Notes under the pieces: generated by a model
Told to the model about the DNA's origin: nothing
Database searches by the model: none
Seen by the model: only the letters and a program-made list of their open reading frames with translations
Made by a program: the position numbers and the translations under genes
Part shown: in pieces, positions 22,201-34,693 of the stretch
How the letters are laid out: every line of letters begins with the position of its first letter
Position numbering within the stretch: position 1 is the first letter of the stretch
Assembly: GCA_950097015.1 (NCBI GenBank)
Contig: CATNEN010000001.1
Span: 13,104,001-13,168,000 of the forward strand
Direction: 5' to 3'
DNA length: 64,000 nt
DNA from: Macrostomum hystrix
Lineage: Eukaryota > Platyhelminthes > Macrostomidae

Positions 22201-23929
22201 CGATTTGGTTCGCCGAATCGAGATCACGCCGAAGCTGGTGTTCTGGAACGAGTCTGCCGAACTGGTTGCTATAGCAACAGAGGAGAGCTACTTTGTGCTT
22301 CGCTACAAGCCAGAAGCCGTGGCCACCGCGAAGCGAACCAAAGTGGGTCTCACCGAGGACGGAGTTGAGGACGCCTTTGACGTGCTGGGAGAGACGGAAG
22401 AGGCCGTGCGTACGGGACTGTGGGTCGGCGACTGTTTCATCTACACGAACGCAGTGAACCGGCTGAATTATTATGTTGGAGGCGAGCTGTGTACTGTGGC
22501 ACACCTGGATCGGGTCATGTACGTGCTGGGTTACATTCCGAAGGAAAATCGACTGTACCTCGGTGACAAGGAGCTCAACATTGTTAGCTATAGTCTGCTT
22601 GTGTCAGTGCTGGAGTATCAGACTGCCGTGATGCGTAAGGACTTTGACACTGCCGACCAGGTGAGTTCTGTCTACCCGATATGTCTCGAAAAAAGCAACT
22701 TAGATCTATTAGTTAACATAAGTTTTCGTTAAATATTTCGATTTTTTGCCTGCTTACTTTGCTCATCATGCTACTTGTGAGTAGTGTGATGCGTCAAGAA
22801 GAGTGCTCATTGCATATCATATCATAGAAGAGTGCTCATTATATAAGAGTGCTCATAGCCCCACAAATTACCTGACCCACCGTCTCCCAGGTACTGCCAA
22901 CGATTCCGCGCTCCCAGCGCTCTCGCGTTGCCCACTTCCTGGAGAAGCAGGGCTTCAAAGCTCAAGCACTGGCTGTCACCACGGACCCTGAGCACAAGTT
23001 TGAGCTGGCCCTGCAGCTGGGCGATCTGAGCACCGCTAAGCAGATCTGCTGCGAAGCCGAGTCTGAGCAGAAATGGAAGCTCCTGGCCGATGTCGCCACA
23101 AGGTATGTTTTCTGCTTCAATGCAAAAGCTGCATTTCAAGTTTAATCAAAGCTGCATCTTTCATTGGTCACGCAGGCACAATGACCTTCAGCTGGCCCAG
23201 GAGTGCCTGGCCCAGGCCAAGGACTTTGGCTCGCTTCTGCTGCTTGCCACCAGCACTGGCAATGCCGGGATGGTCGATCGGCTGGCCAGGGAGTCCACGG
23301 CGGGGGCACAGAGCAACGTGGCCTTCTTGGCGCAGTTTCTGCTTGGTGATTTGGAGGCCTGCCTGGAGGTGCTGATCGCAGCCAATCGGCTGCCGGAGGC
23401 CGCTCTATTCGCTCGCACCTACCTGCCAACGCACGTGTCCCGAGCTGTCAAGCTGTGGAAGGCCAGTCTAGCCAAGACCAACGAGAAGGCGGCTCAGGCC
23501 CTCGCAGATCCAGCCGATTATCCTAACCTGTTCCCGGAGCTGGAGGACGCGGCCAAGGCCGAGGCCTTCATGCGGCAGGAGCGGCGACGTCTTCGAGGTC
23601 GACCGGCGTCCGACCAGGCGGGCCTGACGCCCAACTGGGAGCGGCGACCCATCGAGGAGGCTCTGGCAGCCATCGCCAGCGGTGAGTTCGCGCTGGACAG
23701 CGGATGCGGCGACGATGAGTCTTCGGCCTCGCCCGGACCCGAGGCCTACACAGACGCTGTTGACAGGAGCGTCACTGCTGCTGTTGCTGCTGTTGCTGCT
23801 GTGGCCTCCGCCGCCTCCGCCGAAGACGCCCTCGAGCAGGAGCTGGAGCAGGACCTTCGCGACCTGAACATGGACCAAGTGGATCCGGCCGATGTCAATC
23901 TGGACGAGGATCTCAACTTTGACGACTGA
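19286..23929 (+). CDS. COPB2: Coatomer subunit beta' (beta-prime COP), copy 1
   Basis: COPI coat subunit for Golgi-to-ER and intra-Golgi vesicle transport; the WD40 propellers bind cargo KKXX-type signals. Six exons: 19286-19462, 19607-20317, 20466-20876, 22130-22660, 22891-23102, 23176-23929, giving 931 aa, close to the usual length of about 900. Residues 1-300 carry WD40 repeats ([71 protein letters not shown]). The coatomer WD-associated region follows ([33 protein letters not shown]). The acidic tail ends [10 protein letters not shown] as in known COPB2. Introns 1-4 are phase 0 and intron 5 is phase 2. Intron 3 is mostly satellite. A polyA signal lies at 24305. No damage is seen. Confidence 0.96.
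20915..22105 (+). repeat. 19-bp satellite filling intron 3 of COPB2 copy 1
   Basis: About 60 tandem units of AGATCCCCAGTCATCAGTT with common variants (CAGCTAG, AGATTGATCC, CCAATCATC) and a recurring interruption ATCCATAGA(TTCATAGA)CATCAG. The array starts about 40 bp after the splice donor and stops about 25 bp before the acceptor, so almost the whole intron is satellite. Confidence 0.97.
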
Positions 23930-24304
23930 GTCGCTTTGCTTTGCTAGCTTGAAGAAGTTGTTTCGATTTTAGATGATCAATTTTATCCTTGTGATGCTTT
24001 TGTTTGGATGCTGTGCCAGTTGAGTTTTTAATCGATAGGAATTCAGTTCCTAAAGTCTTCGACATTTTGAGCTTTTTCGACCTTTAGATGGCATGCTTTG
24101 CTCCATACCAAACATGATTGTAATTCTATCAATAGTTTTTGTCTTTGCTAGATAATTTGTTGCATGATTTTAACCTATACTTGATATTTATGCTGCTTGT
24201 CTTGTCCATACACAACTTCGCAAGGGTGTTTTGCACGCATTCCCTAAAATACTGCAGAGCATGCATCCGCGTTAGCAGCTTGCTTGTGCTGGCTTCATTT
24301 TCTC

Positions 24305-24310
24305 AATAAA
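24305..24310 (+). terminator. PolyA signal, COPB2 copy 1
   Basis: AATAAA 376 bp after the stop codon, before the start of copy 2 at 24627; a plausible 3' UTR length. Confidence 0.6.
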
Positions 24311-24626
24311 CTAGAGCCTATACTTGTTTTGTGTAGCTTTCTTGGCTGTCAATCATTTTTTCACAAAAAACTTTTTTCGATTAAGCATTGGAATCACTTA
24401 TCCAAAGTTAGGTTTGTCGAAAATTGGAAGGTACAACAGGTGAGGGTGAGGCCTAGGGATTTGATGGGTCATTGGATTGAACTTCAGAGCGTCGCAGGTC
24501 AAGGGTTTGCCAGTCCATTAAAATGTCGCTCAATGTCTCATTTTAACTGTCCTTTGTCTATTTTAACAGCCGTTAAAACTCGAGTAGTATTGAAGAATTG
24601 TCTGCATTTAAAACTCAGTTCCAGCC

Positions 24627-27600
24627 ATGCCACTAAAGCTAGACATCAAGCGCAAGCTGTCAGCCCGCTCTGATCGGGTTAAATGCGTGGACCTGCACCC
24701 AACTGAGCCTTGGATGCTTGCCAGCCTCTACAATGGCAATGTTCACGTGTGGAACTTTGAGCTGCAACAGCTCATTAAATCGTTTGAAGTTTGCGAACTG
24801 CCTGTGAGTACTCAAGCAGATAACAAAGCATATTTAAAGTCGATTATGATGTCAACGTGGTGGGCAGTTGAACTAGTATATCATGACATAAGACTTAAGC
24901 AGAAATCACTTTGGGTCCTTTGTTTACGTACACATAATCTAAGCCTGGGCTGAGCAACTCCCCTTAGAGTTTATACTCGTACATACATTCTGCTTAGTTC
25001 GCACCAATTTAATAGTCAATTTTGTACACAATACGTCACCAGGTTCGGGCAGCCAAGTTCGTTCCCCGCAAGAACTGGCTGATCACAGGCAGCGATGACA
25101 TGCAGCTCCGAGTCTTCAACTACAACACGCTAGAGCGGCTGCACAACTGGGAGGCTCACTCAGATTACATTCGCTCAATCGCTGTTCACCCGACTCAGCC
25201 GTTTGTATTGAGCAGCTCCGATGATATGCTCATCAAACTGTGGGACTGGGACAAGCGCTGGACCTGCGCCCAGACATTTGAAGGTCACACTCACTACGTG
25301 ATGCAAATTGTGATCAATCCGAAGGACAATAACCAGTTTGCAAGCGCTTCGCTTGACAAAACGGTGAAAGTTTGGCAGTTGGGCTCGCAGGCGCCAAATT
25401 TCACACTGGAAGGACACGAGAAAGGTGTCAACTGTGTGGATTATTACGCTGGCGGTGACAAGCCCTACCTAATCTCTGGCGCTGACGATCGCCTTGTGAA
25501 GGTGTGGGACCAGCAGAACAAGACCTGCGTTCAGACTCTGGAAGGTCACGCTCAGAATGTATCAGCTGTGGCCTTTCACCCGGATCTTCCTATCGTGCTA
25601 ACAGGCTCGGAGGATGGCACAGTGCGGGTTTGGCACTCCAGCACCTATCGGCTAGAGTCCACACTGAATTATGGACTGGAGCGAGTGTGGGCTATCGCCT
25701 GTCTGAGGGGCAGCAACAATGTCGCTCTGGGTTACGATGAGGGCAGCATTCTGGTGAGTTTTATTTGTTTTTGTGCCCTTTCCCTGAAAGTTGTGTATCT
25801 CATCTCTGAGTTAAAACTTAAGCCTAGCTAAAATTTACTCTGTCAAGATTGGAGCTAACATGAAACTTGTCTGAACAAATGCCTTATAGCGCCACTCCAA
25901 TTTCTTGTGTGAATCTGCATTAGCGTTAGTAAACATAATGTTTTTTGCAATAGTAATAAAAAGTCCAATTAACTATGTACAATGTACTCCGGTTCGGGCA
26001 TAGAATTGTGTTTTGGATATTTGAATATTTGACAATTCAATTCAGTGAGAGCTTTTGTTTATCACAAACTTTGCAGCAAGGTTGGAAAACTGAACTTCTC
26101 ATTCACTCCCAAATAATTGCAAATTTTCTACCAAAATGAAAAATGAAATTTATTTTGCAAAACTAGCAAGCGCACTTACCAAAAAAGTAAAATATAAAAA
26201 CGCTCAAATTTTGAAGTGTCAATTTGCTGACGTACGCAACTGTCATCCAAGAAGCTGCACCTGATATCCAGGAAGTCCGCCAGCGCTCTTTGCCCATTCT
26301 CGAACTCCCCTCGGAGCTGGGATAGCCGTGCTGCTAGTCTATTAGACTTGGCGCTCAGCCGACCTATGGCATGGCCAAGGGCGCGTTGCTGGATGCGAGC
26401 TTGGCAGCTTTGAAGTTCCTTGAACTTCTCGCGCAAAGGAATGAATATTAAGTCGATGTTGCCGGCGATTTGGTTGATTGCATGGTGACGACCATCGGCG
26501 GCATTGATAGTCCGGTCATCATCTTCACCATAGTGATTCCACAACGGTGGTTGGAATATGGCGGGCACGTCAATCAATGTTGTCGTCATGTATTCCATCA
26601 GCGCAAAAACTGCCGCATGATTCGGATGAGTTTGGTCAGGCATGTCTCCAAGAATAAGCTGAAAAGCTTCATGAAGCTGAGCAATTGGCATCAAAGGCAG
26701 AGCCATCAGGCGCCGCACTGTTTTTTCACCTCCAGGTCGTTCTCAAACAAGCCAAGTGACGCTACTTTCCGCAGAATGCACTGGTAAAAGTGAACAAAAA
26801 CAACCTCGCAGTGTAGGAGCAGGGAAGCGTGGCCATCTGCTGATCACGGCGTTCATGCTGCCAACTTCAAAATCCGAGATAATTTTAGTTGCCTGGCAAT
26901 CTTGACCGACGACTCTTCGAGTCTCTGCGTGTACCAGGTCCCAGCAGGCCTCATAAGTCCTCCGGTCCTTTGCTGGGAGCATGGAAAATACAAGTGGCTC
27001 CCATGCATTCAATAGTTTGTTCAGCGCAGCAGCACTAGTGGCCAGATTTTCCGGTCAAAAGTACCATGGACGAGTGTCGACTTATAAAATTTATAGTTTC
27101 GCAACTCAAACGATAAGCAAGGCGTGTCCCACTAGTAGCGGCAGTTCACAGTCACGCCGTCTGGCAACAACGCCGTAGTGAGCCGTTGAGCAGTCAGTAC
27201 TGACCTTGTCAGTGCATTGCGGGTGCCCGTCATATTGAAACAAAAAACCGGGCCATCGACTCCGCCTTGAAAGGCACCATGTCACTGCAGTTTGCAGATG
27301 CATCAGTAGCGGCGGTGGATGAGTTGGCGTCGGAAGCAAAAGACGTATTTTCGTTGGTGCCTGGGATTGCAGTTAGAGCTGCATCATCAGGAACCCCTCT
27401 AGTTTTAAGTGGCATTGGAGTTTGAGCTTTGGGAACAGCCATAGTACGAATTAATTGGCAGCTGCTGTTCCAGTACGCATTCTGCGGTGCACCGATGGAG
27501 CTTCAAGATAGAATACATATTTAATATATTGATTTAGGATAGATTTGGTACATTTGAAATTAATAGTTTTAAAAGCACGAGCAAAGAAAGTATTGTACTT

Positions 27601-30600
27601 TCTAAGTATTATCTATTGTACTTTCAATTGTACATTGGCCGACTTAATTGTCAGACAGTGTACCCTCTCCATCTGCCTAAGGGTTGGCCCTCTAGTACGT
27701 AAGTTGACACCAAGCTATTTATCCGCGCTAGCGTCACAAATCTATGTGGCCTCGCGTAGGATACGAGCTCAGGAACCTTTGTGCGAGAGGCAAACGCTTT
27801 AAGCTGTGCCACTAAACACCACAATGCCAATAATTGTAGGCCCTATCCTCCCTATGCTTCTAATTTCCAGGTGAAGCTGGGTCGCGAGGAGCCTGCAATC
27901 TCCATGGACGCCTCCGGCAAGATTCTGTGGGCCCGCCACGCCGAGGTGCAGCAGGCCAACCTACGCACCCTGTCAGCCGATGAAGAGTTTCAAGACGGTG
28001 ATCGTCTGCCTCTGACCATCAAGGACATGGGCTCCTGTGAGATCTATCCGCAGACCATCGCCCACAGCCCCAATGGCCGCTTCGTTGCGGTCAGCGGCGA
28101 CGGCGAGTTTATTATCTACACGGCAATGGCGTTGCGCAACAAGGCGTTCGGCCAGGCTCAGGAATTCGTGTGGTGCGCCTCCGATGCTTCAACCTACGCC
28201 ATCAGGGAGGGAACCACTACGGTGAAGGTGTTCAAGAACTTCAAAGAGGTTCGCGCTTTCAAGCCGGAGTTCGGATGCGAGGTATGTCGCACTAACATAT
28301 CATTATCCCTGATATTTACATAGACATCAGTTAGATCCATAGATTCATAGTCATCAGCTAGATCCCCAGTCATCAGCTAGATCCCCAGTCATCAGTTATA
28401 TCCCCAGTCATCAGCTAGATCCCCAGTCATCAGCTAGATCCCCAGTCATCAGCTAGATCCCCAGTCATCAGCTAGATCCCCAGTCATCAGTTATATCCCC
28501 AATCATCAGTTAGATCCCCAGTCATCAGCTAGATCCCCAATCATCAGTTAGATCCCCAATCATCAGCTAGATCCCCAATCATCAGTTAGATCCCCAGTCA
28601 TCAGTTATATCCCCAGTCATCAGCTAGATCCCCAGTCATCAGCTAGATCCCCAGTCATCAGTTAGATCCCCAGTCATCAGTTAGATCCCCAATCATCAGT
28701 TAGATCCCCAGTCATCAGCTAGATCCCCAATCATCAGTTAGATCCCCAATCATCAGTTAGATCCCCAGTCATCAGCTAGATCCCCAATCATCAGTTAGAT
28801 CCCCAATCATCAGCTAGATCCCCAATCATCAGTTAGATCCCCAGTCATCAGTTATATCCCCAGTCATCAGCTAGATCCCCAGTCATCAGCTAGATCCCCA
28901 GTCATCAGTTAGATCCCCAGTCATCAGTTAGATCCCCAATCATCAGTTAGATCCCCAGTCATCAGCTAGATCCCCAATCATCAGTTAGATCCCCAATCAT
29001 CAGTTAGATCCCCAGTCATCAGCTAGATCCCCAATCATCAGTTAGATCCCCAATCATCAGCTAGATCCCCAATCATCAGTTAGATCCCCAGTCATCAGTT
29101 ATATCCCCAGTCATCAGCTAGATCCCCAGTCATCAGTTAGATCCCCAGTCATCAGTTAGATCCCCAGTCATCAGTTAGATCCCCAGTCGTCAGCTAGATC
29201 CCCAGTCATCAGTTATATCCCCAATCATCAGTTAGATCCCCAGTCATCAGCTAGATCCCCAGTCATCAGTTAGATCCCCAATCATCAGTTAGATCCCCAG
29301 TCATCAGCTAGATCCCCAATCATCAGTTAGATCCCCAATCATCAGCTAGATCCCCAATCATCAGTTAGATCCCCAGTCATCAGTTATATCCCCAGTCATC
29401 AGCTAGATCCCCAGTCATCAGTTAGATCCCCAGTCATCAGTTAGATCCCCAGTCATCAGCTAGATCCCCAGTCATCAGTTAGATCCCCAGTCATCAGTTA
29501 GATCCCCAGTCATCAGCTAGATCCCCAGTCATCAGTTAGATCCCCAATCATCAGCTAGATCCCCAATCATCAGCTAGATCCCCAGTCATCAGCTAGATCC
29601 CCAGTCATCAGTTATATCCCCAGTCATCAGCTAGATCCCCAATCATCAGTTAGATCCCCAATCATCAGCTAGATCCCCAATCATCAGCTAGATCCCCAGT
29701 CATCAGCTAGATCCCCAGTCATCAGCTAGATCCCCAGTCATCAGTTAGATCCCCAATCATCAGTTAGATCCCCAATCATCAGCTAGATCCCCAGTCATCA
29801 GTTAGATCCCCAGTCATCAGCTAGATCCCCAGTCATCAGTTAGATCCCCAGTCATCAGTTAGATCCCCAATCATCAGCTAGATCCCCAATCATCAGCTAG
29901 ATCCCCAGTCATCAGTTAGATCCCCAGTCATCAGTTAGATCCCCAATCATCAGCTAGATCCCCAATCATCAGTTAGATCCCCAATCATCAGTTAGATCCC
30001 CAATCATCAGTTAGATCCCCAGTCATCAGTTAGATCCCCAGTCATCAGTTAGATCCCCAGTCATTAGTTAGATCCATAGACATCAGTTAAATCCCCAGTC
30101 ATCAGATTGATCCCCAGTCGTCAGCTAGATCCCCAATCATCAGTTAGATCCCCAATCATCAGCTAGATCCCCAATCATCAGTTAGATCCCCAATCATCAG
30201 TTAGATCCCCAATCATCAGTTAGATCCCCAGTCATCAGTTAGATCCCCAGTCATCAGTTAGATCCCCAGTCATTAGTTAGATCCATAGACATCAGTTAAA
30301 TCCCCAGTCATCAGATTGATCCCCAGTCGTCAGCTAGATCCCCAATCATCAGTTAGATCCCCAATCATCAGCTAGATCCCCAATCATCAGTTAGATCCCC
30401 AGTCGTCAGATAGATCGCCAGTCATCAGTTAGATTCCCAGTCATCAGTTAGATCCATAGACATCAGTTAGATCCTCAGTCATCAGTTATATCCCCAGTCA
30501 TCAGCTAGATCCCCAGTCATCAGCTAGATCCCCAGTCATCAGTTAGATCCCCAGTCATCAGTTATATCCCCAATCATCAGTTAGATCCCCAGTCATCAGT

Positions 30601-33600
30601 TAGATCCCCAGTCATCAGCTAGATCCCCAGTCATCAGTTAGATCCCCAGTCATCAGCTAGATCCCCAGTCGTCAGTTAGATCCCCAGTCATCAGTTAGAT
30701 CCCCAGTCATCAGCTAGATCCCCAGTCATCAGTTAGATCCCCAGTCGTCAGTTAGATCCCCAGTCATCAGCTAGATCCCCAGTCATCAGCTAGATCCCCA
30801 ATCATCAGTTAGATCCCCAGTCATCAGTTATATCCCCAGTCATCAGCTAGATCCCCAGTCATCAGTTAGATCCCCAGTCATCAGATTGATCCCCAGTCGT
30901 CAGCTAGATCCCCAATCATCAGTTAGATCCCCAATCATCAGCTAGATCCCCAATCATCAGTTAGATCCCCAGTCGTCAGATAGATCGCCAGTCATCAGTT
31001 AGATTCCCAGTCATCAGTTAGATCCATAGACATCAGTTAGATCCCCAATCATCAGCTAGATCCCCAATCATCAGTTAGATCCCCAGTCATCAGTTATATC
31101 CCCAGTCATCAGCTAGATCCCCAGTCATCAGCTAGATCCCCAGTCATCAGTTCGATCCCCAGTCATCAGTTAGATCCCCAGTCATCAGCTAGATCCCCAG
31201 TCATCAGTTAGATCCCCAGTCATCAGCTAGATCCCCAGTCGTCAGTTAGATCCCCAGTCATCAGTTAGATCCCCAGTCATCAGCTAGATCCCCAGTCATC
31301 AGTTAGATCCCCAGTCGTCAGTTAGATCCCCAGTCATCAGCTAGATCCCCAGTCATCAGCTAGATCCCCAATCATCAGTTAGATCCCCAGTCATCAGTTA
31401 TATCCCCAGTCATCAGCTAGATCCCCAGTCATCAGTTAGATCCCCAGTCATCAGATTGATCCCCAGTCGTCAGCTAGATCCCCAATCATCAGTTAGATCC
31501 CCAATCATCAGCTAGATCCCCAATCATCAGTTAGATCCCCAGTCGTCAGATAGATCCCCAGTCATCAGTTAGATCCCCAGTCATCAGATTGATCCCCAGT
31601 CGTCAGCTAGATCCCCAATCATCAGTTAGATCCCCAATCATCAGTTAGATCCCCAATCATCAGTTAGATCCCCAGTCGTCAGATAGATCGCCAGTCATCA
31701 GTTAGATCCATAGACATCAGTTAGATCCCCAATCATCAGTTAGATCCCCAATCATCAGCTAGATCCCCAATCATCAGTTAGATCCCTAGTCATCAGATTG
31801 ATCCTCAGTCATCAGATAGATCGCCAGTCATCAGTTAGATTCCCAGTCATCAGATTGATCCCCAGTCGTCAGCTAGATCCCCAATCATCAGTTAGATCCC
31901 CAATCATCAGCTAGATCCCCAATCATCAGTTAGATCCCCAGTCGTCAGATAGATCGCCAGTCATCAGTTAGATCCATAGACATCAGCTAGATCCCCAATC
32001 ATCAGTTAGATCCCCAATCATCAGCTAGATCCCCAATCATCAGTTATATCCCCAGTCATCAGCTAGATCCCCAGTCATCAGCTAGATCCCCAGTCATCAG
32101 TTATATCCCCAGTCATCAGCTAGATCCTCAGTCATCAGATAGATCGCCAGTCATCAGTTAGATTCCCAGTCATCAGTTAGATCCATAGACATCAGTTAGA
32201 TCCCTAGTCATCAGATTGATCCTCAGTCATCAGTTAGATCCCCAATCATCAGTTAGATCCTCAGTCATCAGTTAGATCCCCAATCATCAGTTAGATCCCC
32301 AGTCGTCAGATAGATCGCCAGTCATCAGTTAGATTCCCAGTCATCAGTTAGATCCATAGACATCAGTTAGATCCCTAGTCATCAGATTGATCCTCAGTCA
32401 TCAGTTAGATCCCCAGTCATTAGTTAGATCCATAGACATCAGTTAAATCCCCAGTCATCAGATTGATCCTCAGTCATCAGTTAGATCCCCAATCATCAGT
32501 TAGATCCCCAATCATCAGCTAGATCCCCAATCATCAGTTAGATCCCCAGTCGTCAGATAGATCGCCAGTCATCAGTTAGATTCCCAGTCATCAGTTAGAT
32601 CCATAGACATCAGTTAGATCCCTAGTCATCAGATTGATCCTCAGTCATCAGTTAGATCCCCAGTCATTAGTTAGATCCATAGACATCAGTTAAATCCCCA
32701 GTCATCAGATTGATCCTCAGTCATCAGTTAGATCCCAATCATCAGTTAGTTCCCAACCATCAGTTAGATCCCAATCATCTGTTAGTTCCCTAGTATTCAG
32801 TAAGATCCCAATCATCAGTAAGATCCCAATTATCATTAAGATCCCGATTATCAGTTAGATCCCCAACAACTAGATCCCTGCGCTACCACCTCTCGCTCCA
32901 GGGCATCTACGGCGGCGCCATGCTCGGTGTTCGGTCCGTCAGCGGCCTGGCCTTCTACGACTGGGAGAGCGGCGATTTGGTTCGCCGAATCGAGATCACG
33001 CCGAAGCTGGTGTTCTGGAACGAGTCTGCCGAACTGGTTGCTATAGCAACAGAGGAGAGCTACTTTGTGCTTCGCTACAAGCCAGAAGCCGTGGCCACCG
33101 CGAAGCGAACCAAAGTGGGTCTCACCGAGGACGGAGTTGAGGACGCCTTTGACGTGCTGGGAGAGACGGAAGAGGCCGTGCGTACGGGACTGTGGGTCGG
33201 CGACTGTTTCATCTACACGAACGCAGTGAACCGGCTGAATTATTATGTTGGAGGCGAGCTGTGTACTGTGGCACACCTGGATCGGGTCATGTACGTGCTC
33301 GGTTACATTCCCAAGGAAAATCGACTGTACCTCGGTGACAAGGAGCTCAACATTGTTAGCTATAGTCTGCTTGTGTCAGTGCTGGAGTATCAGACTGCCG
33401 TGATGCGTAAGGACTTTGACACTGCCGACCAGGTGAGTTCTGTCTACCCGATATGTCTCGAAAAACGCAACTTAGATCTATTAGTTAACATAAGTTTTCG
33501 TTGAATATTTCGATTTTTTGCCTGCTTACTTTGCTCATCATGCTACTTAGTGAGTAGCGTGATGCGTCAAAAAGAGTGCTCATTGCATATCATACCATAG

Positions 33601-34693
33601 AAGTGTGCTCATTATATAAGAGTGCTCATAGCCCCACAAATTACCTGACCCACCGTCTCCCAGGTACTGCCAACGATTCCGCGCTCCCAGCGCTCTCGCG
33701 TTGCCCACTTCCTGGAGAAGCAGGGCTTCAAAGCTCAAGCACTGGCTGTCACCACGGACCCTGAGCACAAGTTTGAGCTGGCCCTGCAGCTGGGCGATCT
33801 GAGCACCGCTAAGCAGATCTGCTGCGAAGCCGAGTCTGAGCAGAAATGGAAGCTCCTGGCCGATGTCGCCACAAGGTATGTTTTCTGCTTCAATGCAAAA
33901 GCTGCATTTCAAGTTTAATCAAAGCTGCATCTTTCATTGGTCACGCAGGCACAATGACCTTCAGCTGGCCCAGGAGTGCCTGGCCCAGGCCAAGGACTTT
34001 GGCTCGCTTCTGCTGCTTGCCACCAGCACTGGCAATGCCGGGATGGTCGATCGGCTGGCCAGGGAGTCCACGGCGGGGGCACAGAGCAACGTGGCCTTCT
34101 TGGCGCAGTTTCTGCTTGGTGATTTGGAGGCCTGCCTGGAGGTGCTGATCGCAGCCAATCGGCTGCCGGAGGCCGCTCTATTCGCTCGCACCTACCTGCC
34201 AACGCACGTGTCCCGAGCTGTCAAGCTGTGGAAGGCCAGTCTAGCCAAGACCAACGAGAAGGCGGCTCAGGCCCTCGCAGATCCAGCCGATTATCCCAAC
34301 CTGTTCCCGGAGCTGGAGGACGCGGCCAAGGCCGAGGCCTTCATGCGGCAGGAGCGGCGACGTCTTCGAGGTCGACCGGCGTCCGACCAGGCGGGCCTGA
34401 CGCCCAACTGGGAGCGGCGGCCCATCGAGGAGGCTCTGGCAGCCATCGCCAGCGGTGAGTTCGCGCTGGACAGCGGATGCGGCGACGATGAGTCTTCGGC
34501 CTCGCCCGGACCCGAGGCCTACACAGACGCTGTTGACAGGAGCGTCACTGCTGCTGTTGCTACTGTTGCTGCTGTGGCCTCCGCCGAAGACGCCCTCGAG
34601 CAGGAGCTGGAGCAGGACCTTCGCGACCTGAACATGGACCAAGTGGATCCGGCCGATGTCAATCTGGACGAGGATCTCAACTTTGACGACTGA
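24627..34693 (+). CDS. COPB2: Coatomer subunit beta' (beta-prime COP), copy 2
   Basis: A head-to-tail duplicate of the upstream gene. Exons: 24627-24803, 25043-25753, 27871-28281, 32902-33432, 33664-33875, 33949-34693, giving 928 aa. Exons 1-5 keep the lengths of copy 1; exon 6 is 9 nt shorter, in an Ala/Val-rich low-complexity stretch near the C-terminus. Exon 2 differs at only about two of 711 positions (one changes Ala to Pro in [11 protein letters not shown]); exon 1 differs at about eight of 177, mostly silent (one Phe/Tyr). Introns 1 and 2 do not resemble those of copy 1. Intron 2 (2.1 kb) contains a dead Mutator-like transposon and a SINE; intron 3 (4.6 kb) is satellite. The reading frame is intact and both copies could be functional. 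The 3' UTR differs from copy 1 directly after the stop codon. Confidence 0.95.
26176..27012 (-). pseudogene. Mutator-like (MULE) transposase remnant in COPB2 copy 2 intron 2
   Basis: Two minus-strand frames in series resemble one MULE-domain transposase. The upstream piece (26743-27012) has [20 protein letters not shown], then [14 protein letters not shown], the MULE-style Asp motif, and a GCF stretch where GCxFH is expected. A stop and a frame change near 26720-26745 separate it from the downstream piece (26176-26718), which reads [11 protein letters not shown] and then [19 protein letters not shown], the usual position of the R-T-N-N...E..H block. The frame is broken, so it is inactive. Flanking DNA up to about 27450 may be its 5' end. 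Terminal repeats were not found. It is absent from copy 1. Confidence 0.75.
27650..27830 (-). mobile_element. SINE family 1, copy 3, in COPB2 copy 2 intron 2
   Basis: Read on the minus strand: GCGTTTGCCTCTCGCAC, AAGGTTCCTGAGCTCG, GCGAGGCCACAT and GAGGGCCAACC, the order of the family consensus. The tRNA-like head and middle are present; the tail is short or lost. Diverged relative to the copy at 9341. Confidence 0.75.
28321..32873 (+). repeat. 19-bp satellite filling intron 3 of COPB2 copy 2
   Basis: About 240 tandem units of the same 19-bp repeat as copy 1 (AGATCCCCAGTCATCAGTT and variants). Longer blocks of variant units recur in the same order, so higher-order repeats have amplified. The flanking intron ends match copy 1 closely; the array is almost four times longer. 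Confidence 0.97.

Noticed and set aside
20915..32873. CRISPR-like array
   Set aside because: Units are 19 bp, directly adjacent with no spacers, in an intron of an animal gene: a satellite.
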